NCBI GenBank assembly: GCA_022561355.1
Contig: JADFRJ010000035.1
Span: 1-14,279 of the forward strand
Reading direction: 5' to 3'
DNA from: Chloroflexota bacterium
GTDB taxonomy: Bacteria > Chloroflexota > Dehalococcoidia > DSTF01 > RBG-16-68-14
Length of the DNA: 14,279 bases
Below are positions 7,584 through 14,177 of this stretch, one piece after another. The notes under the pieces were generated by a model that was given only the letters and a program-made list of their open reading frames with translations, did no database searches and was not told where the DNA came from. Position numbers and translations under genes: made by a program. Each line of letters opens with the position of its first letter. Within the stretch, counting starts at the first letter, position 1.

Positions 7584-7967
7584 CTACTGGAGACGAAGAG
7601 AACGCAGGCCTTCGACGCGATCGAACTCCGGGTCCTTGTGCACCAGCTCCGCGTTGTGCATGAGCGCGAGCGCTGCAATCCAGGCGTCGGCGAGAGAGAG
7701 GCCGCCGCGGGCTTTGATCTCGGCTGCTTGGATGCCCCACACAGGACTCGACTCGACGATTGAAGCGCCGCAACTTCGCAGCGTCTCTATGATCTGGTCT
7801 ACGTGCGAAACCGAATACGCGCGGAGGAGGACGTAACGCAACTCCATCATCGTCATGAACGGGATCATGAGTTCGTCCGGCTGGCGCAGCACGACCTCCA
7901 CTTGGCCGGCCTCAGGTTCATCCTTGAAGTAAGATACTAGCGCTGACGTGTCGAGTACGTACGCCAC
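7584..7967 (-). CDS. vapC: PIN-domain ribonuclease toxin, VapC type
   Basis: A 127-residue PIN domain with the full acidic set: Asp6 (YVLDTSAL), Glu42 (MMELRY), Asp94 (SLADAWIAA) and Asp112 (HKDPEFD). These residues bind Mg2+ or Mn2+ in VapC endoribonucleases, which cut tRNA or rRNA and stop growth when the antitoxin is lost. The start is GTG at 7967, with AGGAG 5 nt before it. The only nearby ATG (7980) is out of frame. The gene overlaps the end of the AbrB-type antitoxin gene by 31 nt, a usual antitoxin-first arrangement giving coupled translation. Intact motifs suggest an active toxin; its RNA target cannot be predicted. Confidence 0.92.
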   Translation of the reverse strand: MAYVLDTSALVSYFKDEPEAGQVEVVLRQPDELMIPFMTMMELRYVLLRAYSVSHVDQIIETLRSCGASIVESSPVWGIQAAEIKARGGLSLADAWIAALALMHNAELVHKDPEFDRVEGLRSLRLQ

Positions 7968-8488
7968 CGGCGCTCCTCATCTGCCTCGAGTTCGCGCTCC
8001 CGCTGTCGCTCCGCGTTGCGGTCTGCGAGGAACTCCTCGAACGTGGGCCCCTTCCCCTTCAGGATGCCGCGCAGGGCCCCGACCGGATCCTGGGGAATCG
8101 CCACAACTTGCGCCATGCCTTCTTTGACTTGCCACATCAGGGTCGTTCCTTCTTCTACAGCCAACGCTTCTCGTATCATCTTGGGAACCACGGTCTGCCC
8201 ACGTTCATAGACCTTTGATTCCTGAGGCCCATATTCGACTTGGGGTGCCGTATCAGCTGGGTTTCGGAGTGCTATTTGATCCTTGCCTTCGCGAACGAAG
8301 ACCGGTTGAGAGGTTCGTCGCCGCTTCGGATCCTGGTCATAGCGGAACGTCGCGGCGATCCTCCGCGATGTTCCGAACCTATCATCTGTTCTGAGTTCGT
8401 CGTAGAGTTCGGCCACCGTGGCAGGTCGGCCCAAGCGGCGCAGCACTGCGGCGATAGCTGGAATACGCTCGTCGTAAGAGACTCTCAT
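7937..8488 (-). CDS. Antitoxin-like regulator: N-terminal winged-helix-like domain fused to AbrB/MazE domain
   Basis: A 183-residue protein taken from the ATG at 8488, whose ATGA overlaps the stop of the preceding small gene; a longer in-frame reading to 8560 only adds shadow sequence. Residues 1-75 form a compact helix-rich unit ending in PVFVREGKDQIAL, nearly the same as the stand-alone protein encoded just upstream. The pattern (short helices, LRRLGRPATVAELYDEL, then a beta wing) looks like a HARE-HTH-type winged helix, which is inference. Residues 91-131 are a classic AbrB/SpoVT/MazE swapped-hairpin domain (KVYERGQTVVPKMIREAL). The charged helical tail (about 148-183) is where VapB-type antitoxins usually grip the toxin. 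It overlaps vapC by 31 nt. It probably represses its own promoter and neutralises VapC. Two DNA-binding-like domains in one antitoxin are unusual. Confidence 0.85.
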   Translation of the reverse strand: MRVSYDERIPAIAAVLRRLGRPATVAELYDELRTDDRFGTSRRIAATFRYDQDPKRRRTSQPVFVREGKDQIALRNPADTAPQVEYGPQESKVYERGQTVVPKMIREALAVEEGTTLMWQVKEGMAQVVAIPQDPVGALRGILKGKGPTFEEFLADRNAERQRERELEADEERRWRTYSTRQR

Positions 8489-8706
8489 AGCGACTCTCTC
8501 AGTGCAATCCGATCTTTGCCTTCGCGCACGAACACCGGATGCCGCTGCCGCTTGTCCCATCGGAAGGTTGCCCCGATACGCCGCGGTGTTCCGAACCTTT
8601 CATCTGTTCTGAGTTCGTCGTAGAGTTCGGCCACCGTGGCAGGTCGCCCCAGCCGTCGCAGGGTCTCTTTGATGTCAGCGATACGCTCTTCGTAGGATGT
8701 CCTCAT
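8485..8706 (-). CDS. Stand-alone 73-residue winged-helix-like protein, duplicate of the antitoxin N-terminus
   Basis: Starts at ATG 8706, chosen because AAGGAGG ends 5 nt before it; a longer frame from 8730 lacks such a site. The 73 residues match residues 1-75 of the next protein almost throughout, including the identical block GRPATVAELYDELRTD, and end right after the IAL strand. It has no AbrB domain and no toxin-binding tail, and its stop overlaps the next start (ATGA), so the two are made together. It may be a DNA-binding co-regulator, a dominant competitor or dimer partner of the longer protein, or simply the trace of a tandem duplication. The 47-nt exact identity between the copies (8382-8428 and 8600-8646) shows recent duplication or gene conversion. 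I know of no characterised relative. Confidence 0.78.
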   Translation of the reverse strand: MRTSYEERIADIKETLRRLGRPATVAELYDELRTDERFGTPRRIGATFRWDKRQRHPVFVREGKDRIALRESL

Positions 8707-8750
8707 AACAGCCTCCTTTGTAGTCAGCATAATCCTCTCTCGTCAAACCA

Positions 8751-8779
8751 AAGGTACTGCATGATGTAACCCCTGTCAA
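8751..8779 (-). promoter_or_regulatory. Sigma70-like promoter of the toxin-antitoxin module
   Basis: On the minus strand a consensus TTGACA (8774-8779), 17-nt spacer and TACCTT (8751-8756), just after the tldD stop and about 45 nt upstream of the first gene's start. It would let the module be transcribed apart from tldD, and could also serve the zincin, amidohydrolase and tldE genes downstream. An imperfect 12-nt direct repeat lies in the spacer and at the tldD stop. Confidence 0.68.
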
Positions 8780-8807
8780 GTCGAATTTCTGAGGCTACTG
8801 CATAATG
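8755..8807. repeat. 12-nt direct repeat pair flanking the TA promoter (possible operator)
   Basis: TACTGCATGATG (8755-8766) and TACTGCATAATG (8796-8807) differ at one base and are 41 bp apart start to start, close to four helical turns. The first lies in the promoter spacer, partly over the -10 box; the second overlaps the end of tldD, so it could be coding coincidence. As AbrB-type antitoxins repress their own operons, this is a candidate binding-site pair. Confidence 0.35.
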
Positions 8808-10237
8808 CCGACCTGCACGTCGCGGAAGCGCGCAGGCGCGGCGCCGTGGCCCGTGTGGGCGACCTGTTCCGGCTGGCCCTTGCCGCAATTGGGCGTACCC
8901 CAGACGACCCAATGGTCGCGGCTGCCGACGGCGTCACAGGAGCCCCAGAACTTCGGCGTGATGCCCGTATACGTCGGGTTCCGCAGCAGGTCCCCCAGCT
9001 TGCCGTTCTTGATCTCGCGGCCCACTTCAGTGCCGAACTGGAAGTTGAGCCGCCTGTCGTCGATGCTCCAACTCCGGTTCGTCTCCATGTAGATGCCATC
9101 TTTAGTGTCGGCGATCATCTCCTCCAGCGACCACTCGCCTGGATCGAGATTAACGTTGGTCATGCGGATTAGCGGGATGCGGTTCCAGCCAGAGGCGCGC
9201 ATGGCGCCGTTGCTGGTCTGGCCGAGGGCGGACGCTGTCTCCCGCGAGGTGAGGTAGCCCACGAACTGGCCCTCTCGCACAATGGGCGTCGCATGAGCCG
9301 GCGTGCCCTCGTCGTCGTAGCCGAACGTGCCGAGGCCACCGGCGATCGTGGCGTCCGCGGTGATGTTCACGGACGGCGAGCCGTAAGCGAAGTTCCCGAG
9401 CTTCTCCGTGGTCAGGAAGCTGGTGCCGGCGAAGGCGGCCTCCGTGCCGAGCACGCGGTCGAGTTCGATCGCGTGGCCACACGATTCGTGGATCTGGAGA
9501 GCCACCTGGCTGCCATCCAGAATGATGGTCGTGGTGCCTGACGGGCAGGGCTTGGCTCGCAGCAGTTCGGCCGCCTCCTCGGCGACGCGGGCGGCGTTAC
9601 CGGGCAGGTCCCAACGCTCGACGAATTCCCAGCCTTCCGTCCCTTGGTGCCGGCCGACACTGTTCGGGTAGGAGCGGCGCTGCACCTCGCCTTCGTCGAC
9701 GGCTGTCGCCTCGATGCCGCAGCCGGTTTCGATCAGCGTCTGCTCGATCTCGCTGCCTTCCGTGCTGACGAAGAGCTTCTCGTCGCGTTGGATGTAGCTG
9801 CTGGCCTCTGCCATGACGATGTTCGGCGCCTTGGCCATCGCCTCCGTGGCCGACAGAAGCAGCGCGATCTTCTCGTCGAGCGGCACCGCGAACGGGTCCT
9901 TCTCGACCGGCGTGACGTACGTGTCGATGATGGCCGATTCCGGGCCGATGTCTGCGGGCTTGCCGCGCACTGAGGCCGAGGCCCGCGCGATGCGTACGGC
10001 CTCGGCCGCGATGCGGTCCGCCTCCTCGTTCGTCATCTTGTGGCTGCTGGCGAACCCCCAGTAGCCATCGACGAGGACGCGCACGCCAAAGCCGAGCGTC
10101 TCATCGTGGGTCAACGCTTCGACGTTCTGCAGCCGGACGGTGACGGACTCGGACTGCTCGCGGAGCACACGGACGTCCGCGTAGCGGGCGCCCTTGCTCT
10201 TGGCGGTGTCGAGGGCGCGCAAAGCGAGGTCACGCAT
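8795..10237 (-). CDS. tldD: TldD-type catalytic subunit of the TldD/TldE metalloprotease
   Basis: A 480-residue TldD. The zinc site is clear: HESCGH (residues 250-255) is the family HExxxH motif, followed by a conserved downstream Cys in TPNCGKGQP (Cys451), matching the third zinc ligand known from E. coli TldD. Other family marks are the N-terminal GVRVLVDGYWGFASS (51-65), NITADATIAGGLGTFGYDDEG (291-311) and the ETNRSWSIDDRRLNFQFG block (385-402). TldD pairs with TldE; peptide substrates thread into the chamber between them and are cut non-specifically. AGGAGA lies 6 nt before the ATG. Its partner gene is not adjacent but 2.5 kb downstream, beyond the toxin-antitoxin module, zincin and amidohydrolase. 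All expected catalytic residues are present, so the enzyme looks functional. Confidence 0.95.
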   Translation of the reverse strand: MRDLALRALDTAKSKGARYADVRVLREQSESVTVRLQNVEALTHDETLGFGVRVLVDGYWGFASSHKMTNEEADRIAAEAVRIARASASVRGKPADIGPESAIIDTYVTPVEKDPFAVPLDEKIALLLSATEAMAKAPNIVMAEASSYIQRDEKLFVSTEGSEIEQTLIETGCGIEATAVDEGEVQRRSYPNSVGRHQGTEGWEFVERWDLPGNAARVAEEAAELLRAKPCPSGTTTIILDGSQVALQIHESCGHAIELDRVLGTEAAFAGTSFLTTEKLGNFAYGSPSVNITADATIAGGLGTFGYDDEGTPAHATPIVREGQFVGYLTSRETASALGQTSNGAMRASGWNRIPLIRMTNVNLDPGEWSLEEMIADTKDGIYMETNRSWSIDDRRLNFQFGTEVGREIKNGKLGDLLRNPTYTGITPKFWGSCDAVGSRDHWVVWGTPNCGKGQPEQVAHTGHGAAPARFRDVQVGIMQ

Positions 10238-10277
10238 TGGAGTCTCCTATCTAGTGAAGGCCGCGTTTGTACCGGCC

Positions 10278-10304
10278 ATGATACCGCGCTGATGCTGGCG
10301 GCAA
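10278..10304 (-). promoter_or_regulatory. Weak candidate promoter for tldD
   Basis: In the 100-nt gap between glgC and tldD the minus strand has TATCAT (10278-10283), a good -10 box, with TTGCCG (10299-10304) 15 nt upstream, a short spacer. A small inverted repeat GCAAC-TAGT-GTTGC covers 10301-10314. No intrinsic terminator for glgC is visible, so read-through from glgC into tldD is equally possible. Confidence 0.3.
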
Positions 10305-10337
10305 CTAGTGTTGCGATCGACTGAGGATTGTGGCCAA

Positions 10338-11627
10338 CTAGACTGAGAAGGTCGTAGTGCGCTCCTCCACGCGGATCGTCCTGCCGCTTGGGACGTAGTC
10401 GCCGTTGGTGCCGGCCACTGTGACACCGGGGCCGATAACGCAGTTGCGGCCCAGCTTGACGCCGGGAAGCAGCTCGGCACGCTTGCCAACGATCGTGAAG
10501 CCGCCGTTCACGATGTCCGGCCGCTCCTGATTCACAGTCCAATCGTCCCCATAGCCGATGTAGCAATCCTTGCCTACGGTCACTTCCTTATCGAGAATGG
10601 AGCGTTCGATGATGGCGCCAGCCTTGATGTGGCTGTCATCGAAGATGATGGAGTCGCGGATGACGGCGCCTTCCTCCACGTAGACGCCCGGAGAGAGCAC
10701 CGAGTGCTCGACCAGGCCGTTGACGATCGCACCTACCGAGAGCAGTGAACGGCTGATCTGGGCGTGCTGACCGACCTTAACGGGAGGGTTGGGGGTCATG
10801 CGTGTGCGCACCTCGGAGTCGGGGTCATAGAGGTTCAGTTCGGGCACGTCCTCCAGCAGGTCCATGTTGGCCTGAAAGTACGCTTCAACTGTTCCCACGT
10901 CACGCCAGTAGCCATGAAAGCGCTGGCCGTAGACCTTCCTCGATCGGTCGGCGACGATGCGTGGCAAGATGTCGCCACCGAAGTCGTGCTTGCTCGACTC
11001 ATCGTTCGCATCATCCACAAGCGCCTGCATGAGGACATCTCGCTTAAAGAGATAGATGCCCATGGAGACGAGGTTCGAACGGGGACGCTCCGGCTTCTCT
11101 TCAAAATCGATGATGCGGTCGTCTTCGAGAAACAGCGTACCAAAACGGCTGGCCTCCTCGGTCGGGACGTCGTAGATGGGGATGGAGACGTCCGCGTCGT
11201 GGTCGCGCTGGAAGTCGACGAGTTCGTCGTAGGCCATCTGGTAGACGTGGTCGCCGGCGAGGATCAGGACGAGTTCGGCGCGAGACTCTTCTATGTAGTA
11301 GAGGTTCTGGAAGACGGCATCCGCGGTACCGCGATACCAGTCGGACGCCTCGCTGCCGAGGTACGGCTGGAGCAGCGAGACACCACCGCCACCGCGGTCG
11401 AGGTCCCACGGCCTGCCGATGCCGATGTGATCGTTCAGTGAGCGAGGCCGATACTGTGTGAGCACGCCAACGTTGGTGATGCCGGAGTTGGCGCAGTTGC
11501 TGAGCGTGAAGTCGATGATGCGATACCGGCCGCCGAAGATCACGGCGGGCTTCGCCCGCTCCTCAGAGAGGACGCTGAGCCTGTCTCCCTGGCCGCCGGA
11601 GAGGATCATGGCGATGGTGCGTTTCAT
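10338..11627 (-). CDS. glgC: Glucose-1-phosphate adenylyltransferase (ADP-glucose pyrophosphorylase)
   Basis: A 429-residue nucleotidyltransferase making ADP-glucose from glucose-1-phosphate and ATP. The N-terminal Rossmann-like domain (about 1-270) has the glycine-rich loop GGQGDRLSVLSEERAKPA (11-28), GDH with catalytic Asp126, FEEKP (175-179, sugar-phosphate Lys178), SMGIYLF (188-194) and WRDVGT (241-246). The C-terminal part (about 280-410) is a left-handed beta-helix with hexapeptide-like repeats. The loop reads GDRL where most enzymes have GTRL, a Thr-to-Asp change; other sites look normal. It starts 8 nt after the TreT-like gene, so the two are one operon. No glycogen synthase is nearby; the ADP-glucose may feed the neighbouring glycosyltransferase, although GlgC could also supply glycogen synthesis elsewhere. 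Confidence 0.94.
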   Translation of the reverse strand: MKRTIAMILSGGQGDRLSVLSEERAKPAVIFGGRYRIIDFTLSNCANSGITNVGVLTQYRPRSLNDHIGIGRPWDLDRGGGGVSLLQPYLGSEASDWYRGTADAVFQNLYYIEESRAELVLILAGDHVYQMAYDELVDFQRDHDADVSIPIYDVPTEEASRFGTLFLEDDRIIDFEEKPERPRSNLVSMGIYLFKRDVLMQALVDDANDESSKHDFGGDILPRIVADRSRKVYGQRFHGYWRDVGTVEAYFQANMDLLEDVPELNLYDPDSEVRTRMTPNPPVKVGQHAQISRSLLSVGAIVNGLVEHSVLSPGVYVEEGAVIRDSIIFDDSHIKAGAIIERSILDKEVTVGKDCYIGYGDDWTVNQERPDIVNGGFTIVGKRAELLPGVKLGRNCVIGPGVTVAGTNGDYVPSGRTIRVEERTTTFSV

Positions 11628-11635
11628 GTGGCGTC

Positions 11636-12922
11636 CTACGGCTGCGCGGTGACCTCAGCGACCGGCGGCGCTTCTACTCCGCTCAGCAGGCGGAAGATCT
11701 TCAGATAGTCCGCCAGGAGACGCGTGATGAGGAAATGCTCGCGAACGAACTCACGGCCCGCGGCGCCCATACGGGCGGCGCGGGCGGGGTCAGCCAGCAA
11801 CTCTTCGACGCGCTCGGCGCACTCCTCTATTGTACTCACTAAGTAGCCGGTCTCTCCCTGGATGAGCTGCAGCGGGATGCCGCCGACGTTCCCGGCGACC
11901 ACCGGGCGCTCCTTCCAGAGTCCCTCTGATACGACGAGGCCGAAGCCTTCGCGGATGGATTTCTGGATGACGACGTCGGCGCGCTGGAAAGCGTTGACCT
12001 CTACGTTGCCAACCCCGTGGAGGTTGGAGAGGACGTGGATGTCGAAATCCTCACCAGCCCGGCGAACGGAGCGCTCGTACCACTCCCAACCCTCCGGGTC
12101 GTCGTGCGCCATCGACGCGATCAGCACGAGCTGGAGCTCGGGGAAGCGCTTCTTAACCTGGCGGTAGGCGTCGATGACGCCCAGCGGGTCCTTCCACGGG
12201 TCGAAGCGCGAGATCTGGGCGATGAGCGGCCGGTCCGGGTCGACGTTGAAACGTTCGAGGATGGCCCGGTGCTCGTCTTCCGGTAGCTCGACGTTCTTGG
12301 GGCTGAGCGGGTCGATGGCCGGCGGGACGATGAAGATGCGAGGTCCCTTGAGGCCGTCCTTAACGTAGTCCGCGCTTGTGAAGATCGCGCCGTCGAAGCC
12401 GGAAACGTGGCGGATAATCAGGTCCCACGCTTCCTGGCGGGCTTCCGTTAGGTCGATGTGGCAGCGCCAGATCCATTTGCCGGCGGCGCTGGCCGGGTTG
12501 TTCTCTAACAAGATGGAACGCAGCGCCACAGGTTGCGGGTCGTGGACGATGATGAAGTCGTACGCCTCATCGAAGTTGCCGGCGTTCTGGCGGTTGATCT
12601 CCAGCCAAGAGTCCTGCATCTCCTGCGTCAGGGTGACGGGCATGCCCTGGAGGCTGTTGTGGATGGCTTTGGTGGCGTCGTAGAAGCCGTCCGAACCGGC
12701 GATCACCTGCCATTCGGCGTTAAGGCCGGCGTCGATCATCAGGGGGGCGAGTGTGGAGAGGATCTCGGCGACGCCACCACCGTAGGCTGTGGCGTTCAAG
12801 TGCAGGACGCGGGCGTTGGCGAGTGGGGCCGCCAGCTCGCGGATCTCATCGACGCGCTCATCTCCGATGATGGGCCGGTAGTCGTCCAGCGATTTGGGGA
12901 TCAGTGGTACTGATTCAAGCAT
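11636..12922 (-). CDS. treT: GT4 glycosyltransferase, TreT-like trehalose synthase
   Basis: A 428-residue GT-B glycosyltransferase. The start LESVPLIPKSLDDYRPIIG and the loop HLNATAYGGGVAEIL (41-55) are characteristic of trehalose glycosyltransferring synthase (TreT) of Thermococcales and Thermotogae and its bacterial relatives. The donor side has RFDPWKDP (239-246, Arg239 and Lys244) and the retaining EX7E motif at Glu325 and Glu333 in EGFGLVVSE. TreT makes trehalose from NDP-glucose and glucose, often reversibly. ATG at 12922 is chosen because relatives begin with this MLE sequence; a TTG at 12973 would add 17 residues of unlikely sequence. The Shine-Dalgarno is weak. With glgC next in the operon, ADP-glucose is the likely donor. 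A related glucosyl-acceptor specificity is the main alternative. Confidence 0.82.
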   Translation of the reverse strand: MLESVPLIPKSLDDYRPIIGDERVDEIRELAAPLANARVLHLNATAYGGGVAEILSTLAPLMIDAGLNAEWQVIAGSDGFYDATKAIHNSLQGMPVTLTQEMQDSWLEINRQNAGNFDEAYDFIIVHDPQPVALRSILLENNPASAAGKWIWRCHIDLTEARQEAWDLIIRHVSGFDGAIFTSADYVKDGLKGPRIFIVPPAIDPLSPKNVELPEDEHRAILERFNVDPDRPLIAQISRFDPWKDPLGVIDAYRQVKKRFPELQLVLIASMAHDDPEGWEWYERSVRRAGEDFDIHVLSNLHGVGNVEVNAFQRADVVIQKSIREGFGLVVSEGLWKERPVVAGNVGGIPLQLIQGETGYLVSTIEECAERVEELLADPARAARMGAAGREFVREHFLITRLLADYLKIFRLLSGVEAPPVAEVTAQP

Positions 12923-13001
12923 GCATGAGCAGCATAACGAATCCCTGTGGGAAGGGCGCGATGATAATCGCAAATATGCCTGAGCGCGTCATCCTTTTCG
13001 G

Positions 13002-13030
13002 AGGATAACCCAGGCACAGGGCTTGGTCAA
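13002..13030 (-). promoter_or_regulatory. Sigma70-like promoter of the treT-glgC operon
   Basis: Minus-strand TTGACC (13025-13030), 17-nt spacer, TATCCT (13002-13007). Transcription would start near 12995, leaving a leader of about 70 nt before the treT ATG at 12922. The rest of the 209-nt gap 12923-13131 holds no gene, apart from a tRNA-like fragment treated separately. Confidence 0.55.
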
Positions 13031-13102
13031 AAGCGGCGTCTTATCTAGTCAGCCAGCCGAACTGCTGCGCGCGACGGCGATCACTCAATGCAGTCCGCCC
13101 TG

Positions 13103-13124
13103 TAACCACTAGACTACTGCGACA
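13103..13124 (-). other. tRNA-like 5' fragment, no full tRNA
   Basis: On the minus strand GTCGCAG is followed by TAGTCTAGTGGTTA, the latter identical to a common D-arm of Glu/Asp-type tRNAs. The following sequence does not give a pairing anticodon stem, and no partner for the acceptor stem is found downstream (13030-13060), although a GTTCGGC T-loop-like string occurs near 13052. It may be a degraded tRNA or a chance match; no functional tRNA is claimed. Confidence 0.25.
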
Positions 13125-13131
13125 GTTGGCT

Positions 13132-14103
13132 TTAATTGTCCGCCCTCGGCCCCACTTTCCTCCAAGTTCGATATCCGAGTGTCAGGATCACCGAGAGCAC
13201 GCCTATCCCAAGTAGGACCCACAGTATCAATAGATTCGATGCCCCTCCGCCATCCGTTCCTGCTTCGACACTCGGAAGAAAGACCATTGGTTCATCATCT
13301 TCTCGCACTGTGAAAAAAACTGACTCAACGCTTGCTGTGGTGATTTGCACCTTCTTTATTACGAGTGGCTTCCTCTTGACTTCGCAGCCTGGCGCCGAGC
13401 AGAGCTTCGCCTCCACGATTTCAATCTCACCATCGTCTACGACGCTAAATCCGTTCGGTGGCACGATGGCGATCTCCCATTCGCCGTCCGCGAGCCGGTC
13501 GAATGTCACTTCATACGGAAAAGGAAGTATGCCGCGCCAAATCCTGAACTCGCCTTGTCCAGCCCGGCGCCAGCCAACGAACCCATGTGGCTCCTGCCTG
13601 GCGGCGCCAGCCGCTACCGAGACCATCGTGTTTATTTCCCCAGACCCAGAAGGCCGCTGGCCGTCAACTTCTAACGCGAAGTCTGTTACGTTCGCTAACT
13701 CTATGTAACCTGGCAAATTGTCGGAAGTTGCCTTGAAGAAGACGAAACCAGGATCCTCCCCAAGCGAGAGCCCGTCAATGTCGCTGAGGGTAACCTCAAT
13801 CGACCATTCTCCATCCTCGTCCGATCGTGACTCGCCCACCCGCCCCACGAATTCGAACTTTCCGGAGTGGACAGCGCTCTGATCCAGCGAGAATCCAGCC
13901 AATATTTCAACGGCCGTATTGGCTGGCCAGTCCTTGCTGCTCACCTCCACTATGGTCTCCACATCACCTATTGCAGGCTCGACAAAAACAGCTCGGCCCT
14001 TGCCGTCCGCCTGTTGGACGCCAGCCAGCGCAGCAGCCATCAACAGAGCCGCTAAACCAATGGAAAACGCTAGGAGACTTGGTCGTGAGAAACGCCTGTG
14101 CAT
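13132..14103 (-). CDS. Secreted, C-terminally membrane-anchored beta-rich protein of unknown function
   Basis: A 323-residue protein I do not recognise. It has a basic start and hydrophobic core (residues 1-31) that looks like a signal peptide with a possible cleavage near 28-32, and a single hydrophobic segment at 290-310 followed by a basic tail (RTWRKVGPR), giving a type I topology with the bulk outside. The exposed part is rich in short beta-strand-like stretches, in two halves: about 38-145 and 155-265. The first starts GDVETIVEVSSKDWPANTAVEIL, reminiscent of Ig-like or carboxypeptidase-regulatory folds. Cys235 and Cys240 could form a disulfide. A Gly-rich spacer (282-288) precedes the anchor; no LPXTG motif is present. 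GAGG lies 8 nt before the ATG, and a promoter is proposed at 14149-14177. Codon use is less GC-rich than in the neighbours. Confidence 0.75.
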   Translation of the reverse strand: MHRRFSRPSLLAFSIGLAALLMAAALAGVQQADGKGRAVFVEPAIGDVETIVEVSSKDWPANTAVEILAGFSLDQSAVHSGKFEFVGRVGESRSDEDGEWSIEVTLSDIDGLSLGEDPGFVFFKATSDNLPGYIELANVTDFALEVDGQRPSGSGEINTMVSVAAGAARQEPHGFVGWRRAGQGEFRIWRGILPFPYEVTFDRLADGEWEIAIVPPNGFSVVDDGEIEIVEAKLCSAPGCEVKRKPLVIKKVQITTASVESVFFTVREDDEPMVFLPSVEAGTDGGGASNLLILWVLLGIGVLSVILTLGYRTWRKVGPRADN

Positions 14104-14148
14104 GCCACACCCTCGCGGAGGAATCTCAACCAGTTGTCGAGTGTGGCT

Positions 14149-14177
14149 ATCGTGGCATGGATCTGCGAACCTGTCAA
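14149..14177 (-). promoter_or_regulatory. Candidate promoter for the anchored beta-rich protein
   Basis: Minus-strand TTGACA (14172-14177) with CACGAT (14149-14154) after 17 nt; the -10 box is poor, and ACGATA or CGATAG with a longer spacer are alternatives. The -35 region TTGACAGG matches two other promoters in the window. Upstream, 14178-14279 shows nothing I can identify; a TAG at 14268-14270 might end a gene beyond the edge, but this cannot be tested here. Confidence 0.45.

Noticed and set aside
8489..8560. N-terminal extension of the antitoxin by 24 residues
   Set aside because: The extension reads another frame of the upstream gene; the ATGA overlap at 8485-8488 and the match of residues 1-75 to the duplicate fix the start at 8488.
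10764..11441. 225-codon plus-strand frame over glgC
   Set aside because: Antisense shadow of a well-conserved GlgC; no ribosome binding site or motif.
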